5,624 nt of DNA from Dialister sp. UBA734 (GTDB lineage: Bacteria > Bacillota > Negativicutes > Veillonellales > Dialisteraceae). Below are positions 5,354 to 5,624 of the stretch, in pieces; position 1 is the stretch's first letter; each line of letters opens with the position of its first letter. The notes beneath the pieces are model-generated. The model saw only the letters and a program-made list of their open reading frames with translations, was not told where the DNA came from and ran no database searches. Position numbers and translations under genes: made by a program. The stretch is taken from positions 380 to 6,003 of the forward strand of contig DBLC01000153.1 of NCBI GenBank assembly GCA_002297935.1, read 5' to 3'.

Positions 5354-5571
5354 TCCTTACTAGCCTCTTCGATTTCATGAAATAAAGAAATCCACCCTTT
5401 GGCTTCTTCTTTTTCCACAATCTGGATCGCCATGCCCGCATGGACCAGCACATAATCTCCAATCTTCACCGGCACCATGGACAGATTCACCCGGACCTGG
5501 GACCCCGAAAAATCCACCATGCCATGGCTGCCGGAAATAGAAACAACCCGACCTGGATAGGCTACACACAT
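5350..5571 (-). CDS. hypC: Hydrogenase maturation chaperone HypC
   Basis: A small cytoplasmic chaperone that binds HypD, carries the Fe(CN)2CO group and delivers it to the hydrogenase large subunit. The 73-residue protein starts MCVAYPGRVV, with the essential C2 exposed after removal of the initiator methionine. It continues with VDFSGSQVRVNLSMVP (19-34) and GDYVLVHAGMAIQ (38-50), where H44 is the conserved histidine. This is the OB-like HypC/HupF fold, and the length is at the short end of the usual 75-95. AAGGAGA (5583-5577) is an ideal ribosome site for the ATG at 5571. The gene overlaps hypD by four bases. No promoter fits in the 50 bases before the window edge, so transcription probably comes from further upstream, perhaps from other hyp genes. 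Confidence 0.96.
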   Translation of the reverse strand: MCVAYPGRVVSISGSHGMVDFSGSQVRVNLSMVPVKIGDYVLVHAGMAIQIVEKEEAKGWISLFHEIEEASKE

Positions 5572-5600
5572 AATTTTCTCCTTTAACGATAGATGTTTTG

Positions 5601-5624
5601 AATGCGTAATGCGTAGTGCGAAGT
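5601..5624. repeat. TACGCAC-family heptamer arm, cut by the window edge
   Basis: Three tandem heptamers (AATGCGT, AATGCGT, AGTGCGA) plus AGT are almost the same as the left arm of the complete element at 2869-2900. The array begins 29 bases upstream of the hypC start codon and runs off the window. A matching hairpin and opposite arm are expected just beyond, so a fourth copy of the family probably separates hypC from its upstream neighbour. Confidence 0.8.

Overview
The window reads as a bacterial chromosome segment, most likely from a Bacillota (Firmicutes). Shine-Dalgarno sites are strong (AGGAGA/GGGGAG type), one gene starts with TTG, there is a textbook TTGACA-N17-TATGAT promoter, and a yybP-ykoY-type manganese riboswitch with an intrinsic terminator. 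The abundant heptamer-phased intergenic repeats, together with hyp genes, recall Negativicutes genomes. That is an impression from memory, not a demonstrated assignment. All six confident genes lie on the minus strand.

Layout in transcription order (right to left). hypC (5571-5350) and hypD (5353-4310) overlap by ATGA. A 260-base gap follows, holding a symmetric, possibly MITE-like element (4081-4263). Then come hypE (4031-3048), a cupin gene (2848-2402) and a HAD-family hydrolase (2319-1618). After a 278-base stretch with nothing recognisable comes a separate unit. It has a promoter (1340-1312), a Mn2+ riboswitch with terminator (1303-1170), a large nested repeat in the leader (978-1156) and mntP (929-360). 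A strong bidirectional terminator (170-209) lies beyond mntP.

HypC, HypD and HypE act together. HypC and HypD assemble and carry the Fe(CN)2CO precursor of the [NiFe]-hydrogenase active site, and HypE makes the cyanide ligand as a C-terminal thiocyanate. hypA, hypB, hypF and the hydrogenase itself are not in the window. The small cupin between hypE and the HAD gene has no assigned role. MntP exports manganese and is switched on through the riboswitch.

The most unusual aspect is the repeats. Three sequence families (TACGCAC-like, GTRACTG-like and GCTA/TAGC-like) all have a 7-base period and form long inverted repeats. They sit in nearly every intergenic gap, usually just after a stop codon. 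In one case they supply the last codons and stop of hypD. One family carries a conserved GC-rich hairpin whose stem covaries between copies.
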